A program made the position numbers and the translations under genes. The notes beneath the pieces are model-generated. The model ran no database searches. It was not told where the DNA came from and was given only the letters and a program-made list of their open reading frames with translations. This document shows positions 9,282 through 18,456 of a DNA stretch of 64,000 bases, piece after piece (the first letter of the stretch is position 1; each line of letters begins with the position of its first letter). Source of the DNA: Scopulibacillus_A cellulosilyticus. GTDB taxonomy: Bacteria; Bacillota; Bacilli; Bacillales; Sporolactobacillaceae. Where the stretch lies: assembly GCF_042665295.1 (NCBI RefSeq), contig NZ_JBHTCO010000019.1, positions 1 to 64,000 of the forward strand, given 5' to 3'.

Positions 9282-9362
9282 ATTACCAGTTTCGCATGGT
9301 ATGCCTCTCATTTGACATCATATTATTTGCAAACCGCAAGTTAATAGAAAGGAGCTAAAATC

Positions 9363-9749
9363 ATGCCGCATATTATTGTAGAATATACGGATAACATCAA
9401 GGAAGAAGCCAATATCCCGGAACTATTAAAAAAGCTTAACGGCGTTCTTATATCACGGAGCCGCATTTTCCCGACTGGCGGCATTCGTTCAAGAGCCATT
9501 GAACTCCATGATTACTATATTGCCGACGGCTCTGAAGATGATGCTTTCGTTCACGTCACTTTTAAAATCGGCTCGGGACGTTCCGAAGCCGATAAAAAAG
9601 AGACATGTGAAGCACTCTTCGATGTGATTAAATCACACTTTGCCGAACTGTTCGAAAAACGCTATCTCGCCCTTTCTTTAGATTTAGTTGAATTCGGCGA
9701 GGGCGGCACCTATAAACATAACAATATTCATAAGCGTTTTAAAAAGTAA
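9363..9749 (+). CDS. 5-carboxymethyl-2-hydroxymuconate delta-isomerase (HpaF-like)
   Basis: 128-residue tautomerase-superfamily protein of the HpaF/CHMI type. The mature chain would start with proline (MPHIIVEY), the catalytic base of this superfamily, and length and ending (LALSLDLVEF... NIHKRFKK) fit CHMI rather than the 62-residue 4-oxalocrotonate tautomerases. It follows HpaG2 by 81 nt with its own AAAGGAG site and is the last gene of the operon before the terminator at 9799-9833. Together with HpaG1/HpaG2 it covers the isomerase and decarboxylase steps after ring cleavage and oxidation of homoprotocatechuate. Confidence 0.85.
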   Translation: MPHIIVEYTDNIKEEANIPELLKKLNGVLISRSRIFPTGGIRSRAIELHDYYIADGSEDDAFVHVTFKIGSGRSEADKKETCEALFDVIKSHFAELFEKRYLALSLDLVEFGEGGTYKHNNIHKRFKK

Positions 9750-9798
9750 TACTTGCTTACCTTGAAAATAATTGATAATTAAAAAGTAACACATAAAT

Positions 9799-9833
9799 AA
9801 AACAGCGACTTTTATTCTTTAGGCCGCTGTTTT
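9799..9833. terminator. Bidirectional terminator between hpaF and the CocE-type gene
   Basis: AAAACAGCG and CGCTGTTTT form a 9-bp stem. T-rich sequence follows on both strands, so it can serve the plus-strand isomerase operon and the minus-strand hydrolase gene ending at 9955. Confidence 0.75.
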
Positions 9834-9954
9834 ACTTTAACCATTTAAACCACTTGTTTTTCAAACTAATTCTTCCGTAACGGCTAAAATGAAAAGTGTT
9901 GGAATATTCCTCTTTAATTTAGATTCCACTTTTTTCTCCCCATTCAGTCGCTCT

Positions 9955-12000
9955 TTACAATCCCAAACGTTCAATCTTTTGATCCCATTTTTTGCTAAAT
10001 GTTGGTTGATCGTTTTCTTTAATATCCATTTCTCCAACAATCATAAAGCTTTCCTTATTAGACGTTTGTGTAATGGTAATATCCGCGTCAATCCACCAAC
10101 CTTCACGGCCAATTTTCATTTTTTGATAAATGGTATATTTAGCTGAAAGCGGATCTGCGTTACTTAATATCAACTCTCGTTTCAGATTGTGTTCAACCGT
10201 CACATCGATGTCATCAAAGCGATAGACGCCTTCGCCAAATACACCGCCTACACCATTTGTTATACAAGTCCACGTATCGGTTAAAATATCATAAGAAAGG
10301 GAACGATCGACTATTCCTTCTTTAATAAAAGTGGTCGGTGTTAAAGGCGCACTTTGCGGATTCATATTAGGCCCTGCTGTCTGACTCCCCTTAAAGATTG
10401 GCAACGAAAGTTTAGCCGTTGCTAGATTCAACGTAAGCGTTGCCTCTTCCGGCATCGGCCAAAACATTGGCCAAAACGTTGTCGCTAATGATAAACGTAC
10501 GCGGTGTCCCGTCTTAAACTTATGTCCGCAACAGTCTAAATCAACAAATGCTTTAACCTTTTCACCTGGGTTTAACAAGTCAATTCGATCATGACCATTT
10601 AAATGTGTTAAATTCATAACGCCATATGATACGCGAGTAACCGCTCCATCCGGTGCTACATCTGAGAGTTGAGCAAAAAGCATTGCCTTCGGTTTGTCGC
10701 TGGTCAATTCTACTTCAAACCTCGGGTAACCAACAATTTCCAATGAGTTTTCTAAAAGATCTCCTTCAAATACCATCGCCATCCCATCATCCAAGCGTTG
10801 ATCTGACGGACTTTCTCCAAGTACTCCGGCACCCATCCATTCACCTGCTAAAAGGCCATGATTTAATGGCGTTTTCAATAGTACTTGTTCTTCTTTTTTA
10901 TCTCGTTCATCCAGCAATTTCCCATGGGTCATTTGATACGTCTTCGTCACAACTTCGTTTGTTGGCCATGATTCAAGTCCGACCCAACGCCCTTTACTTA
11001 TAGGTTTAATCGAAGAAGGCGGCATGCTATCTTCAAGCCATACATTAACCATAGGCCCATCCATTACATCATTCTCTTTTCCTTTCAGCCAATGATCCCA
11101 CCATTTAACCGCTTCTTGCAAAAAGCCTATTGCAGGTCCCGGAACGCCATCATGAGGATAAACATGAGCCCATGGTCCAATAATCCCTTTTCTAGGTACT
11201 GATAGCCCTTTCATTAAACTTAATACGGTATTCGTATATGCATCTTCCCAGCCATCAATCGCTAGAACGGGTACTTCAATGTCTTGGTAATTTTCACAAA
11301 CGGAACCATGCTTCCAATACACATCTCTTGTTGGATGCTCCATCCATTTCGCCATCCACAATGGCATATTTTCCAATCTTTCCAACCATTTTTCACGCCA
11401 GCTATTCCCGACAATATGAGGATCAAGGGGACGTAATTGATACGCTAACATAATAGACCCCCACCAGAAATTGTCGTTTAATAGACAGCCGCCTTTATAG
11501 TGAATATCATTGGTATAACGGTCATCGGTAAAGCCGACCGTAATAATAGCTTTTAAAGCTTTTGGTCTTCTCGCCGCAACCTGGAGAGAATTAAAGCCTC
11601 CCCACGATTTCCCCATCATACCAATATTTCCATTGCACCAGCTTTGGTTCGCAATCCAATCAATAACTTCCAGTGCATCATCTTGTTCCTGCTTTAAGTA
11701 TTCATCTTTTAATAAACCATCCGACTCCCCGGATCCTCTCATATCGACTCTGACAACGGCGTAGCCGTGACCGGCAAAGTAACCGTGCATCGGCTCATCT
11801 CTTGCTCTTGTACCATCCGTTTTGCGATACGGAATGTACTCTAGAATAGCCGGTACTTTTTGACCTTCTTCAACCTCAGGCAGCCAAATACGGCTGGAAA
11901 GCCTGGTTCTATCTTCTAAAAATATCCAATTGTTTTCAATAGTTTGATAATTATAAGGAAACTGCATGATAATTTCTTTTTCTTTGTATTCGGCAGACAT
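9955..12000 (-). CDS. CocE/NonD family alpha/beta hydrolase
   Basis: 681-residue hydrolase of the X-Pro dipeptidyl-peptidase S15/CocE family. The nucleophile elbow is GMMGKSWGGF with Ser132; the preceding VVRVDMRGSGESDG is the oxyanion-region signature. A galactose-binding-like beta domain (PX-Pro_C, roughly residues 320-560) follows. The last ~110 residues (after GGVFGEG) form an extra C-terminal domain that I do not recognise. No signal peptide is visible, so the enzyme should be cytosolic. The ATG follows AGGAGG. It is divergent from a TetR gene with a 44-bp palindrome between them, so it is probably the target of that repressor. The natural substrate (ester, amide or acyl peptide) cannot be read. 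Confidence 0.85.
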   Translation of the reverse strand: MSAEYKEKEIIMQFPYNYQTIENNWIFLEDRTRLSSRIWLPEVEEGQKVPAILEYIPYRKTDGTRARDEPMHGYFAGHGYAVVRVDMRGSGESDGLLKDEYLKQEQDDALEVIDWIANQSWCNGNIGMMGKSWGGFNSLQVAARRPKALKAIITVGFTDDRYTNDIHYKGGCLLNDNFWWGSIMLAYQLRPLDPHIVGNSWREKWLERLENMPLWMAKWMEHPTRDVYWKHGSVCENYQDIEVPVLAIDGWEDAYTNTVLSLMKGLSVPRKGIIGPWAHVYPHDGVPGPAIGFLQEAVKWWDHWLKGKENDVMDGPMVNVWLEDSMPPSSIKPISKGRWVGLESWPTNEVVTKTYQMTHGKLLDERDKKEEQVLLKTPLNHGLLAGEWMGAGVLGESPSDQRLDDGMAMVFEGDLLENSLEIVGYPRFEVELTSDKPKAMLFAQLSDVAPDGAVTRVSYGVMNLTHLNGHDRIDLLNPGEKVKAFVDLDCCGHKFKTGHRVRLSLATTFWPMFWPMPEEATLTLNLATAKLSLPIFKGSQTAGPNMNPQSAPLTPTTFIKEGIVDRSLSYDILTDTWTCITNGVGGVFGEGVYRFDDIDVTVEHNLKRELILSNADPLSAKYTIYQKMKIGREGWWIDADITITQTSNKESFMIVGEMDIKENDQPTFSKKWDQKIERLGL

Positions 12001-12095
12001 TTTATCTCCTCCTCTTAGTAAATTGACTGTTCGACAAATTTTTAAATTTCTTGATTTAAATAAGTTGTAACCGCTATCAATAAAAGTTACAATAA

Positions 12096-12139
12096 ATTCA
12101 TGGTTATTTTCTAATCATGATTAGAAAATAACCATGAAT
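12096..12139. promoter_or_regulatory. Perfect 44-bp palindrome, probable TetR operator
   Basis: The 22-base half ending CATGGTTATTTTCTAATCA is followed by its exact reverse complement, with the axis between 12117 and 12118. It lies between the divergent CocE-type and TetR genes, 97 bp upstream of the former and 157 bp upstream of the latter. No T run follows on either strand and there is no loop, so an operator is more likely than a terminator. Confidence 0.7.
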
Positions 12140-12295
12140 AGTATATCATTTGGAAATATTCTATACAACCCAAATTTTTTAAAAAGCAACTTGGTAAATA
12201 AGCTTGACGTATTTTACTTTGAAATTACCATTTTTATAGCATTTATCAAAAGTAACCAAGGATTTGATATTTTTTTCAATTGAGGGGGAATTAGT

Positions 12296-12997
12296 TTGAA
12301 AAAAAGGGAAATTCAATTAAGCCGCATGTGGAAATACTTCGTAGACGCAACAGCAGAAATTATAGAACAAGAAGGTGTGGAAAATGTAACCATAAGGAAA
12401 GTTGCGGATAAGGCCGGCTATAATAGCGCAACAATTTATAACTATTTTTCTGAAATCTCTCATTTAATCTTTTTCGCTTCGATGAGATTTATGAAAAGCT
12501 ACACTGATGAGGTAGCTCTTTATATTCAAAAAGGGAAAGATCCAATTGAAAAGTATTTATTGGCTTGGGAATGTTTTTGCAATTACTCCTTTAAACAACC
12601 GCAAATTTTTCATGCTGTATTTATTATGGACTTAGGAGACCATCCGGAAAAACTGCTCAAACACTACTATCAAATCTATCCAAATGATTTGATTAACATT
12701 CCCGAAGATTTAAAACTGATCTTGTTTGAACGAAATATGTCAAAAAGAGGGCGCTCTCTACTAGAAGTTGCATTAAAAGAAGGATACATTAAAGAGGAAA
12801 ATATTGATTCGATTAACGAATTAACCATTTTAATATGGGAGGGGATATTTACAAATATCTTAAATAATCGAAAAAGTTATGAGTTTCAAGAAGCCACAAA
12901 AATTGTGATGAACTATATATCGGAAATTGTCATGAACGCCAACATTTTTAATTTCCAAAAATGGGATTATACGAAATCACAATCCAGTATAAGTTAA
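12296..12997 (+). CDS. TetR-family transcriptional regulator
   Basis: 233-residue regulator with an N-terminal TetR helix-turn-helix: ENVTIRKVADKAGYNSATIYNYF at about residues 25-47. The C-terminal ligand-binding part is not assignable to a known effector class. Translation starts at TTG behind GAGGGGG. It stands divergent to the CocE/NonD hydrolase gene across a long perfect palindrome and has its own bidirectional terminator, so local repression of that gene and of itself is the likely role. The base composition (many AAA and ATT codons) is more AT-rich than its neighbours. Confidence 0.88.
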   Translation: MKKREIQLSRMWKYFVDATAEIIEQEGVENVTIRKVADKAGYNSATIYNYFSEISHLIFFASMRFMKSYTDEVALYIQKGKDPIEKYLLAWECFCNYSFKQPQIFHAVFIMDLGDHPEKLLKHYYQIYPNDLINIPEDLKLILFERNMSKRGRSLLEVALKEGYIKEENIDSINELTILIWEGIFTNILNNRKSYEFQEATKIVMNYISEIVMNANIFNFQKWDYTKSQSSIS

Positions 12998-13001
12998 TTT
13001 T

Positions 13002-13041
13002 AAAAAGGGATTAATCATCTATCTATGATTGATCCCTTTTT
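13002..13041. terminator. Bidirectional terminator
   Basis: AAAAAGGGAT...ATCCCTTTTT hairpin (17-bp arms with one mismatch) with T runs on both strands, placed between the convergent TetR and flavin reductase genes. Confidence 0.88.
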
Positions 13042-13108
13042 CAGTTATTAGAACTATACCATACTTTCTTTCAAAAAGGGCATTTCTCTCTTTACAATGG
13101 TCAGTCAG

Positions 13109-13600
13109 CTATTTTCCTATAATCATTCTGCTACTTTCCAGCCTTGCATACTTTCCCCTATAAAAAATCAGAGGATCTCCGTCCTTAACCGCTCCATTTT
13201 TTGTCTCTCCAATAATAATTGTGTGATCGCCGCCGTCATAACGTGATTTAACAACACAATCAAAATACCCAAGAACGTCCTTTAAAATTGGAGATCCGGT
13301 AACATCCTCTTCATATCCAATCCCTTCAAAGCGATCAATATTTTTCTTTGAAAATTGCCTGGACAAGTTTTCTTGTTCTGCCGATAAAATATTAACCGCA
13401 AAAATATTTGATTTCATAAATGCATCATATAGACTTGAACTTTTCGCTATATTAAACAATATTAACGGCGGATTCAATGATAAAGATGTAAATGAATTGG
13501 CTGTCATACCGATTGGATGACCACATTCGCTTTTGGTTGTAATAACAGTTACACCCGTTGCAAAGCTTCCCGATATATCTCTAAATTGACGTTGATCCAT
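13109..13600 (-). CDS. Flavin reductase-like protein (HpaC/RutF type)
   Basis: 163-residue flavin reductase domain protein, the kind that supplies reduced FMN or FAD to a two-component monooxygenase. Landmarks are FATGVTVITT, HPIGMTANSFTSLSLNPPLILFNI and FAVNILSAEQENLSRQFS, which build the flavin-binding split barrel, and a C-terminal GGDHTIIIGE with PLIFYRGKY. The start was taken at the ATG at 13600, because AGGAGG lies just ahead of it and would be inside the coding region if the ATG at 13618 were used. It closes the cluster led by the luciferase-like monooxygenase (19041-20195), its most obvious electron acceptor partner. Confidence 0.88.
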   Translation of the reverse strand: MDQRQFRDISGSFATGVTVITTKSECGHPIGMTANSFTSLSLNPPLILFNIAKSSSLYDAFMKSNIFAVNILSAEQENLSRQFSKKNIDRFEGIGYEEDVTGSPILKDVLGYFDCVVKSRYDGGDHTIIIGETKNGAVKDGDPLIFYRGKYARLESSRMIIGK

Positions 13601-13717
13601 TTTGCTCCTCCTAAACATTTATAGGCTATGGAAATGATTCATTAATGACTGAATTCATCGTATCAATTTTTATAAGACCTCTCCACCCCATTGGGCCTTC
13701 TGAATAAATCATATTAA

Positions 13718-15112
13718 TCACGATTGTTCCACCTCTTCATTATTAATGATAATTTTACTGCTGTCAGATGATTTGATCTTGCGTTTCATCGGAAAATAAT
13801 ACAAAATAAACGGCAGAATTAAACCAATTGCCCAAGCAATATCAGCACCATGAAGGATTCTCGCGATTGGTCCTGTATAAAAAGAAGTTTTCATAAAAGG
13901 AATTTGTAAAACTATAGATATAATATATGCACTGATGGTGACCCAATTGACTTTTCCATATTTACCGTTAAGGTCAAAAATATCTTTAATACTGTAGTGA
14001 CCTTTACGCAACAAATAATAATCAATGAGATTAATTGCCGTCCATGGGATTAAGCAGTATCCTAAAAACAATATAAAATTTGAGAATATCGCCATGAAGC
14101 TGTTTTGTCCCCAAATTGTTAATACTGCTCCTAAAAAGGTAATGGTTAAAATGAACAGGCCCCGAACCAATGGTGTCACTCTAAATTTTGTAAAAGGTTC
14201 CAAGACTGTGATTGTAGACATAAACGCACCATATAAGTTAAATATATTAATAGATAATTGTCCAAGAACAATGACAATAAACATAGGAAACACGACAGAA
14301 CCGCCGAATACGATATGCGCTAAATGACTGCTTGGGTTATCAAGATAATGAGGAATCGCCAATGCCAGAGAAGCCCCGATAACTTCCATCCAAACCGATC
14401 CGAGAACCGTTCCAAGGAATGTGTACCAAAAGGTCCCCGATGCAGATGTATCAACCGGTAAATATCTTGAATAATCCGCAACATAAGGAGCAAACGATAG
14501 CTGCCATGCCGCATTCATGCTGACACCGAGCATAAAAAGGATGGGATCGAAGCCGCCTGGTGACCAGCTGCCTTCCGGGACCGGCAAGCGAAAGGCAATA
14601 ATGGTTACAATAAAAAATACTATTAAAAAGATCCAAGAGAAATACTTTTGCAATTTGTGAATCAGATCGTATCCAAAGAGAACAACAAGAAATGTAGCCG
14701 CACTTAGAATTATTATTGCCGGCGTTAAAGGAATTTTGAAAGCGCTGGCTAAGGCTTGGGCGCCTAGCAAGCCGCTGCTGATTAAATACCCAAAGTAAAT
14801 GAACATTGCGCTAATTAAAGGAATGATCGCCCCAATTACCCCGAATTGGGCCCGGCTTTGGATCATTTGCGGTATGCCTAATTGAGGACCTTGGGCGGAA
14901 TGAGAAGCAACAAACAATGCGCCAATGGCATTGCCAATAATGATTGCCGCAATAGTCCAAAACAAACTGTGCATTAATGTAAATATAACAGCACCTGTGA
15001 CAAGGGTTGTCAAATGCATGTTAGCTCCAAACCAAACCGGAAATAGGTGTCTTGCTTTCCCATGACGTTCTTCAACAGGAATGAAATCAATACTTCTTGT
15101 TTCAATTTTCAA
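13718..15112 (-). CDS. NCS1-family permease (cytosine/purine/hydantoin type)
   Basis: 464-residue nucleobase:cation symporter-1 protein with about twelve membrane segments. The first loop contains HLFPVWFGANMHLTTLVTGA and GPQLGIPQMIQSRAQFGVIGAIIP, typical of NCS1 carriers for cytosine, allantoin, hydantoin or thiamine precursors. Start is TTG behind TGGAGG. It lies in the catabolic cluster 13109-20195, which suggests that the pathway substrate is a small nitrogen heterocycle or related amide. The exact substrate cannot be predicted from sequence by eye. Confidence 0.88.
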   Translation of the reverse strand: MKIETRSIDFIPVEERHGKARHLFPVWFGANMHLTTLVTGAVIFTLMHSLFWTIAAIIIGNAIGALFVASHSAQGPQLGIPQMIQSRAQFGVIGAIIPLISAMFIYFGYLISSGLLGAQALASAFKIPLTPAIIILSAATFLVVLFGYDLIHKLQKYFSWIFLIVFFIVTIIAFRLPVPEGSWSPGGFDPILFMLGVSMNAAWQLSFAPYVADYSRYLPVDTSASGTFWYTFLGTVLGSVWMEVIGASLALAIPHYLDNPSSHLAHIVFGGSVVFPMFIVIVLGQLSINIFNLYGAFMSTITVLEPFTKFRVTPLVRGLFILTITFLGAVLTIWGQNSFMAIFSNFILFLGYCLIPWTAINLIDYYLLRKGHYSIKDIFDLNGKYGKVNWVTISAYIISIVLQIPFMKTSFYTGPIARILHGADIAWAIGLILPFILYYFPMKRKIKSSDSSKIIINNEEVEQS

Positions 15113-15197
15113 AGGGCTACCTCCATTGAGTAAATTTTCAGGAACAAAACCTTTAAAGACTTTGAATCCTCACCCTATTATTCAACCAATATTCACA

Positions 15198-15428
15198 TTA
15201 AGCGCTTTCAAAATTTTGCTTTTTACCATTTAAATACCATGAATTCCCTTTATTAATGGCCATACCTTTCTTTCGAAGTCTTCTTAAACGCGATGCAACA
15301 TGGGATTTGAATTGTCCATTATCAATTTGGCTTGGGTGGATACAAGTCTCGCAATACCGTAAGATCCTTTTGTAACTCGATCCCGGATGTTCTTGCAGAT
15401 AATTAATAATTAAAATTGAAGTTTTCAA
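15198..15428 (-). CDS. Small winged-helix-like protein, function unknown
   Basis: A 76-residue protein starting at TTG (15428) behind AAAGGGGGAG; the frame stays open upstream to 15545, but that part has no ribosome site. The sequence MKTSILIINYLQEHPGSS...SHVASRLRRLRKKGMAIN..SWYLNG looks like a small winged helix: three helices followed by a beta hairpin ending in WYLNG. It is in the same orientation as its neighbours in the catabolic cluster, 85 nt upstream of the permease gene. I do not recognise a named family; a DNA-binding accessory role is inference. A cre-like sequence (15197-15210) overlaps its stop codon. Confidence 0.6.
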   Translation of the reverse strand: MKTSILIINYLQEHPGSSYKRILRYCETCIHPSQIDNGQFKSHVASRLRRLRKKGMAINKGNSWYLNGKKQNFESA

Positions 15429-15577
15429 ATCGGCTCCCCCTTTCAATTCCTTTAAAATATTAAGATATTTAAGGAGACAGAACTTTAAATGACTTAAGAG
15501 AAATGAGAAACCTGCAGCATCCTGCCTCCTAAATTTGTCATTCAATAGATTAACAATCTTTTCATCTCTTTATGACA

Positions 15578-16141
15578 TCATCCTGCAAATTGAACATGCT
15601 GCAAAGGCATTTTTAAAGCCTTCTGCATAAATACGACTTCTTCAGCCAAATGAGCCATTCTTGTTATAACATCTTGATCAATAATCTCTTTTTTCTCATT
15701 AAAGTGGTTATCATTCACATAGACATAACCTGGTGCAACATAAGACCTGAAATATCCCATAATAGGTTTTAATTGATTTTCAATAACTAAATAATGTTGA
15801 AAAGTTCCACCTGTTGCTACAAAACCTACCACTTTATTTCTTAAGGCGGTCACCGGAAGTAAATCAAAGAGATTTTTCAGTGCACCGGTAAAAGATCCTT
15901 GAAATATCGGTGTACCAATGACGTAAAAGTCTGCTTGGCAAATGGTGTCAATAACTTTTTTTGTATCTCCTGTATAGGTTGCCGGGTCGCGTCCATCACA
16001 AAACTGTAAATGATAATGTTTAAGATTTAGAAATTCGATGTCTAAATCAGGATAAAATTCCCGGGCATTATTTAAAACCTTTTGAACGGCAATTTCCGTT
16101 TTCGAACCAGTAATCGTTCCTGAAATACCTAAAAGCTTCAT
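15578..16141 (-). CDS. NADPH-dependent FMN reductase (SsuE/MsuE-like)
   Basis: 187-residue flavodoxin-fold reductase. The phosphate-binding start MKLLGISGTITGSKTE and the FYVIGTPIFQGSFTGALKNLFD segment are signatures of the NADPH-dependent FMN reductase family that includes SsuE and MsuE, partners of alkanesulfonate-type luciferase-like monooxygenases. The ATG follows AGGAGG and comes 26 nt after the aldehyde dehydrogenase stop. With the HpaC-like protein at 13109 the cluster has two potential FMNH2 suppliers, which is unusual and points to one or more flavin-dependent oxygenation steps. Confidence 0.88.
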   Translation of the reverse strand: MKLLGISGTITGSKTEIAVQKVLNNAREFYPDLDIEFLNLKHYHLQFCDGRDPATYTGDTKKVIDTICQADFYVIGTPIFQGSFTGALKNLFDLLPVTALRNKVVGFVATGGTFQHYLVIENQLKPIMGYFRSYVAPGYVYVNDNHFNEKKEIIDQDVITRMAHLAEEVVFMQKALKMPLQHVQFAG

Positions 16142-16167
16142 TATAAGAGCCTCCTATTTTGTAAAGT

Positions 16168-17652
16168 TTATCTCATAATAAACGGATCAGGCATTGGTTC
16201 TGCAGATGTATTAATCCAAACAGTTTTTGATTGGGTATATTCGTAAATCGATTCGTAGCCGCCTTCCCGACCGAAACCGCTTAATTTAGAACCGCCGATC
16301 GGCGCAATTGGTGAAATGCTCCGATAAGTATTTACCCAAACAATACCTGCACGAACAGCTTTGGCAATACGGTGTGCTTTGGCAACATCCTTCACCCATA
16401 TGCCGGCTGCTAATCCATAATCTGTACTATTAGCAAGCTCAATGACTTCTTTTTCGTCTTTAAATGGGATGACGCTTAACACTGGGCCAAAAATTTCTTC
16501 CCTTGTTATTCGTGATTTATTATTGGTATGTTCAAAAATAGTTGGTTCAAAATACCAGCCTTTTTTACATTGTTCTGGTTTTTTTCCGCCGTAAACAATT
16601 TTTCCGCCTTCCTCGTGACCGACGGCAACATATTCTTCGACACGCTCTAATTGTGCTTTTGTCGCTAACGGTCCCATTTCGGTTTCATCAAGAAGAGGGT
16701 CACCAATTTGAATTTTCGAGACACGGTCAACCAGCCGTTCCATGACTTTATCGTAAATATCGATATGTAAAAACGCCCGTGATCCTGCGACACAGCTCTG
16801 ACCGGAAGCGCCAAAGATCCCTGCAATAATCCCCATTGCCGCATTGTCAGGATCTGCATCATCAAAAACAATATTTGGTGACTTGCCGCCGAGTTCTAAT
16901 GAAACTTTAGCAAAGTTTTCTGCAGAGTTGCGAACGACATGGCGAGCCGACTCTGCCCCCCCTGTGAAGGCAATCCGGTTAACAAGCGGATGAGAAGTTA
17001 AAGCATTGCCGACAGGTTCCCCAAATCCTGTGACAACATTAACGACGCCCTGAGGAAAACCGGCTTCTTCAACAAGCTTCATGAGCTCTAATAAGGATGC
17101 GGATGTGTGTTCAGATGGTTTAATGACAATTGTATTTCCTGCAACAAGGGCTGGCGCTAATTTTAATGTTGTCAAATATAGCGGTGAGTTCCATGGTGTT
17201 ATCGCCGCAACAACACCCAACGGTTCTCTCGAAGAGAATACAAACATATCCCGTTTATCAATCGGCAGCACTTCACCGTGAATTTTGTCTGCTAACCCGG
17301 CATAATAGTAGTAAAATTCCGGCTGATAACTTAATTGTCCACGCATTTCCCGTATCAATTTTCCATTATCCAACGTTTCAAATTCCGCAAGTTCATCGAC
17401 CCGATCAGCAATCAACTCTCCTAATTTTCTTACTAAACGCCCTCTTTCGGTATATGTCATATTGGACCATTCAGGATTTGAAAAGGCTTTGTTTGCCGCT
17501 CGAACAGCTCTGTCGACATCTTCAGCCGTCCCTTTCGCTACCTGGCACCATGGTTCACCGGTTGCCGGATTATAGCTTGGGAAGTATTCTCCGCTTACTG
17601 ATTCCACCCATTCACCATTAATGTACATTCGGTATTTTTTCAATTCTGACAT
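16168..17652 (-). CDS. NAD(P)-dependent aldehyde dehydrogenase
   Basis: 494-residue ALDH superfamily enzyme. The catalytic pair is clear: general base Glu253 in SLELGGKSP and nucleophile Cys287 in GQSCVAG; TPWNSPLYL and AFTGGAES form the cofactor and oxyanion regions. It oxidises an aldehyde to an acid, here probably an intermediate of the pathway in this cluster. The ATG follows AAGGAGG and overlaps the end of the upstream hydrolase gene by 13 bases, so the two are co-translated. Closest types by eye are betaine-aldehyde or 5-carboxymethyl-2-hydroxymuconate semialdehyde dehydrogenases, but I cannot separate them. An HpaE-like role with the hpaG/hpaF genes at 7723-9749 is possible. Confidence 0.9.
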   Translation of the reverse strand: MSELKKYRMYINGEWVESVSGEYFPSYNPATGEPWCQVAKGTAEDVDRAVRAANKAFSNPEWSNMTYTERGRLVRKLGELIADRVDELAEFETLDNGKLIREMRGQLSYQPEFYYYYAGLADKIHGEVLPIDKRDMFVFSSREPLGVVAAITPWNSPLYLTTLKLAPALVAGNTIVIKPSEHTSASLLELMKLVEEAGFPQGVVNVVTGFGEPVGNALTSHPLVNRIAFTGGAESARHVVRNSAENFAKVSLELGGKSPNIVFDDADPDNAAMGIIAGIFGASGQSCVAGSRAFLHIDIYDKVMERLVDRVSKIQIGDPLLDETEMGPLATKAQLERVEEYVAVGHEEGGKIVYGGKKPEQCKKGWYFEPTIFEHTNNKSRITREEIFGPVLSVIPFKDEKEVIELANSTDYGLAAGIWVKDVAKAHRIAKAVRAGIVWVNTYRSISPIAPIGGSKLSGFGREGGYESIYEYTQSKTVWINTSAEPMPDPFIMR

Positions 17653-18455
17653 TTCGCAAGCCTCCTTATGCTGCTTATAAAAGAGTGAATCGTATCATTG
17701 ACAATATCCGCCATTTCGATAGGTAACATATGTTTACCCTCAGGTACAATGACAATTTTTGAATGGGGTATTGCGCTATGCATTGCCTTTGCCATTTCGG
17801 GAGTGGACCCTATATCATTTTCTCCCGTCAAGATTAATGTTGGATGACTGATTTGACTAAGCATTGGCCAAAGTTCCTGGTCAGCAGCAGCAAAAAGTGT
17901 ATATGCTGCCAGATAGGCGGATGGGTCATTGTTATTAAGACGTTCTCGAATCAAATTAATCGTCTTCTTGTTTTGATCAATAAATTCTTTATTAAACCAT
18001 CTTGATATAGCTGGTTCGACTGTTCCCGAAGCCCCGCTTTCCTTAACCGCGGTTACACGGGATAATACACTCTTTTGCTGTTGTTCAGATCGGTTGGCAA
18101 CTGCACTCATAACCGTAAGCGTCCGCACCTTTTCCGGATGCATAATTGCCATTGCTTGCGCTACCATACCGCCCATCGAAAAACCAACAATGTGGGCGCT
18201 TTCAACTTGTAAAACATTCATTAGTGCAACTAATTGATTAACAAATTGGGAGAGGTTATATGGAGCGGGAGGTTTATCAGAACCTCCATGTCCCAACATA
18301 TCATAAACAATCACCCTATAATATTTCGATAAAGCATCCACTTGTTTTGTCCACATTGTGTGGTCCATGCCGACTCCGTGTATAAGAATGACGGGTTCAC
18401 CATGACCTTTTTCTTCATATTGAATGATTTGCTTGTGACATGTTGCCATAGGCAT
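17640..18455 (-). CDS. Alpha/beta-fold hydrolase
   Basis: About 271 residues with a full alpha/beta-hydrolase triad: HGVGMDHTMW oxyanion loop, nucleophile serine in GFSMGGM (about residue 93), acid in GENDIGSTPE and histidine in GKHMLPIE. It resembles the RutD/3-oxoadipate enol-lactonase/MhpC group that cleaves C-C, ester or carbamate bonds in ring-degradation pathways. The start at 18455 (ATG one base after the stop of the preceding gene) has the better spacing to AAATGGGG; a TTG nine bases earlier is an alternative. Tight packing with the DUF1185 and ALDH genes indicates a common pathway. Confidence 0.87.
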   Translation of the reverse strand: MPMATCHKQIIQYEEKGHGEPVILIHGVGMDHTMWTKQVDALSKYYRVIVYDMLGHGGSDKPPAPYNLSQFVNQLVALMNVLQVESAHIVGFSMGGMVAQAMAIMHPEKVRTLTVMSAVANRSEQQQKSVLSRVTAVKESGASGTVEPAISRWFNKEFIDQNKKTINLIRERLNNNDPSAYLAAYTLFAAADQELWPMLSQISHPTLILTGENDIGSTPEMAKAMHSAIPHSKIVIVPEGKHMLPIEMADIVNDTIHSFISSIRRLAKCQN

Positions 18456-18456
18456 A

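Noticed and set aside
15429..15545. N-terminal extension of the small winged-helix protein
   Set aside because: The TTG at 15428 has a strong AAAGGGGGAG site; the upstream ATG at 15545 has none.
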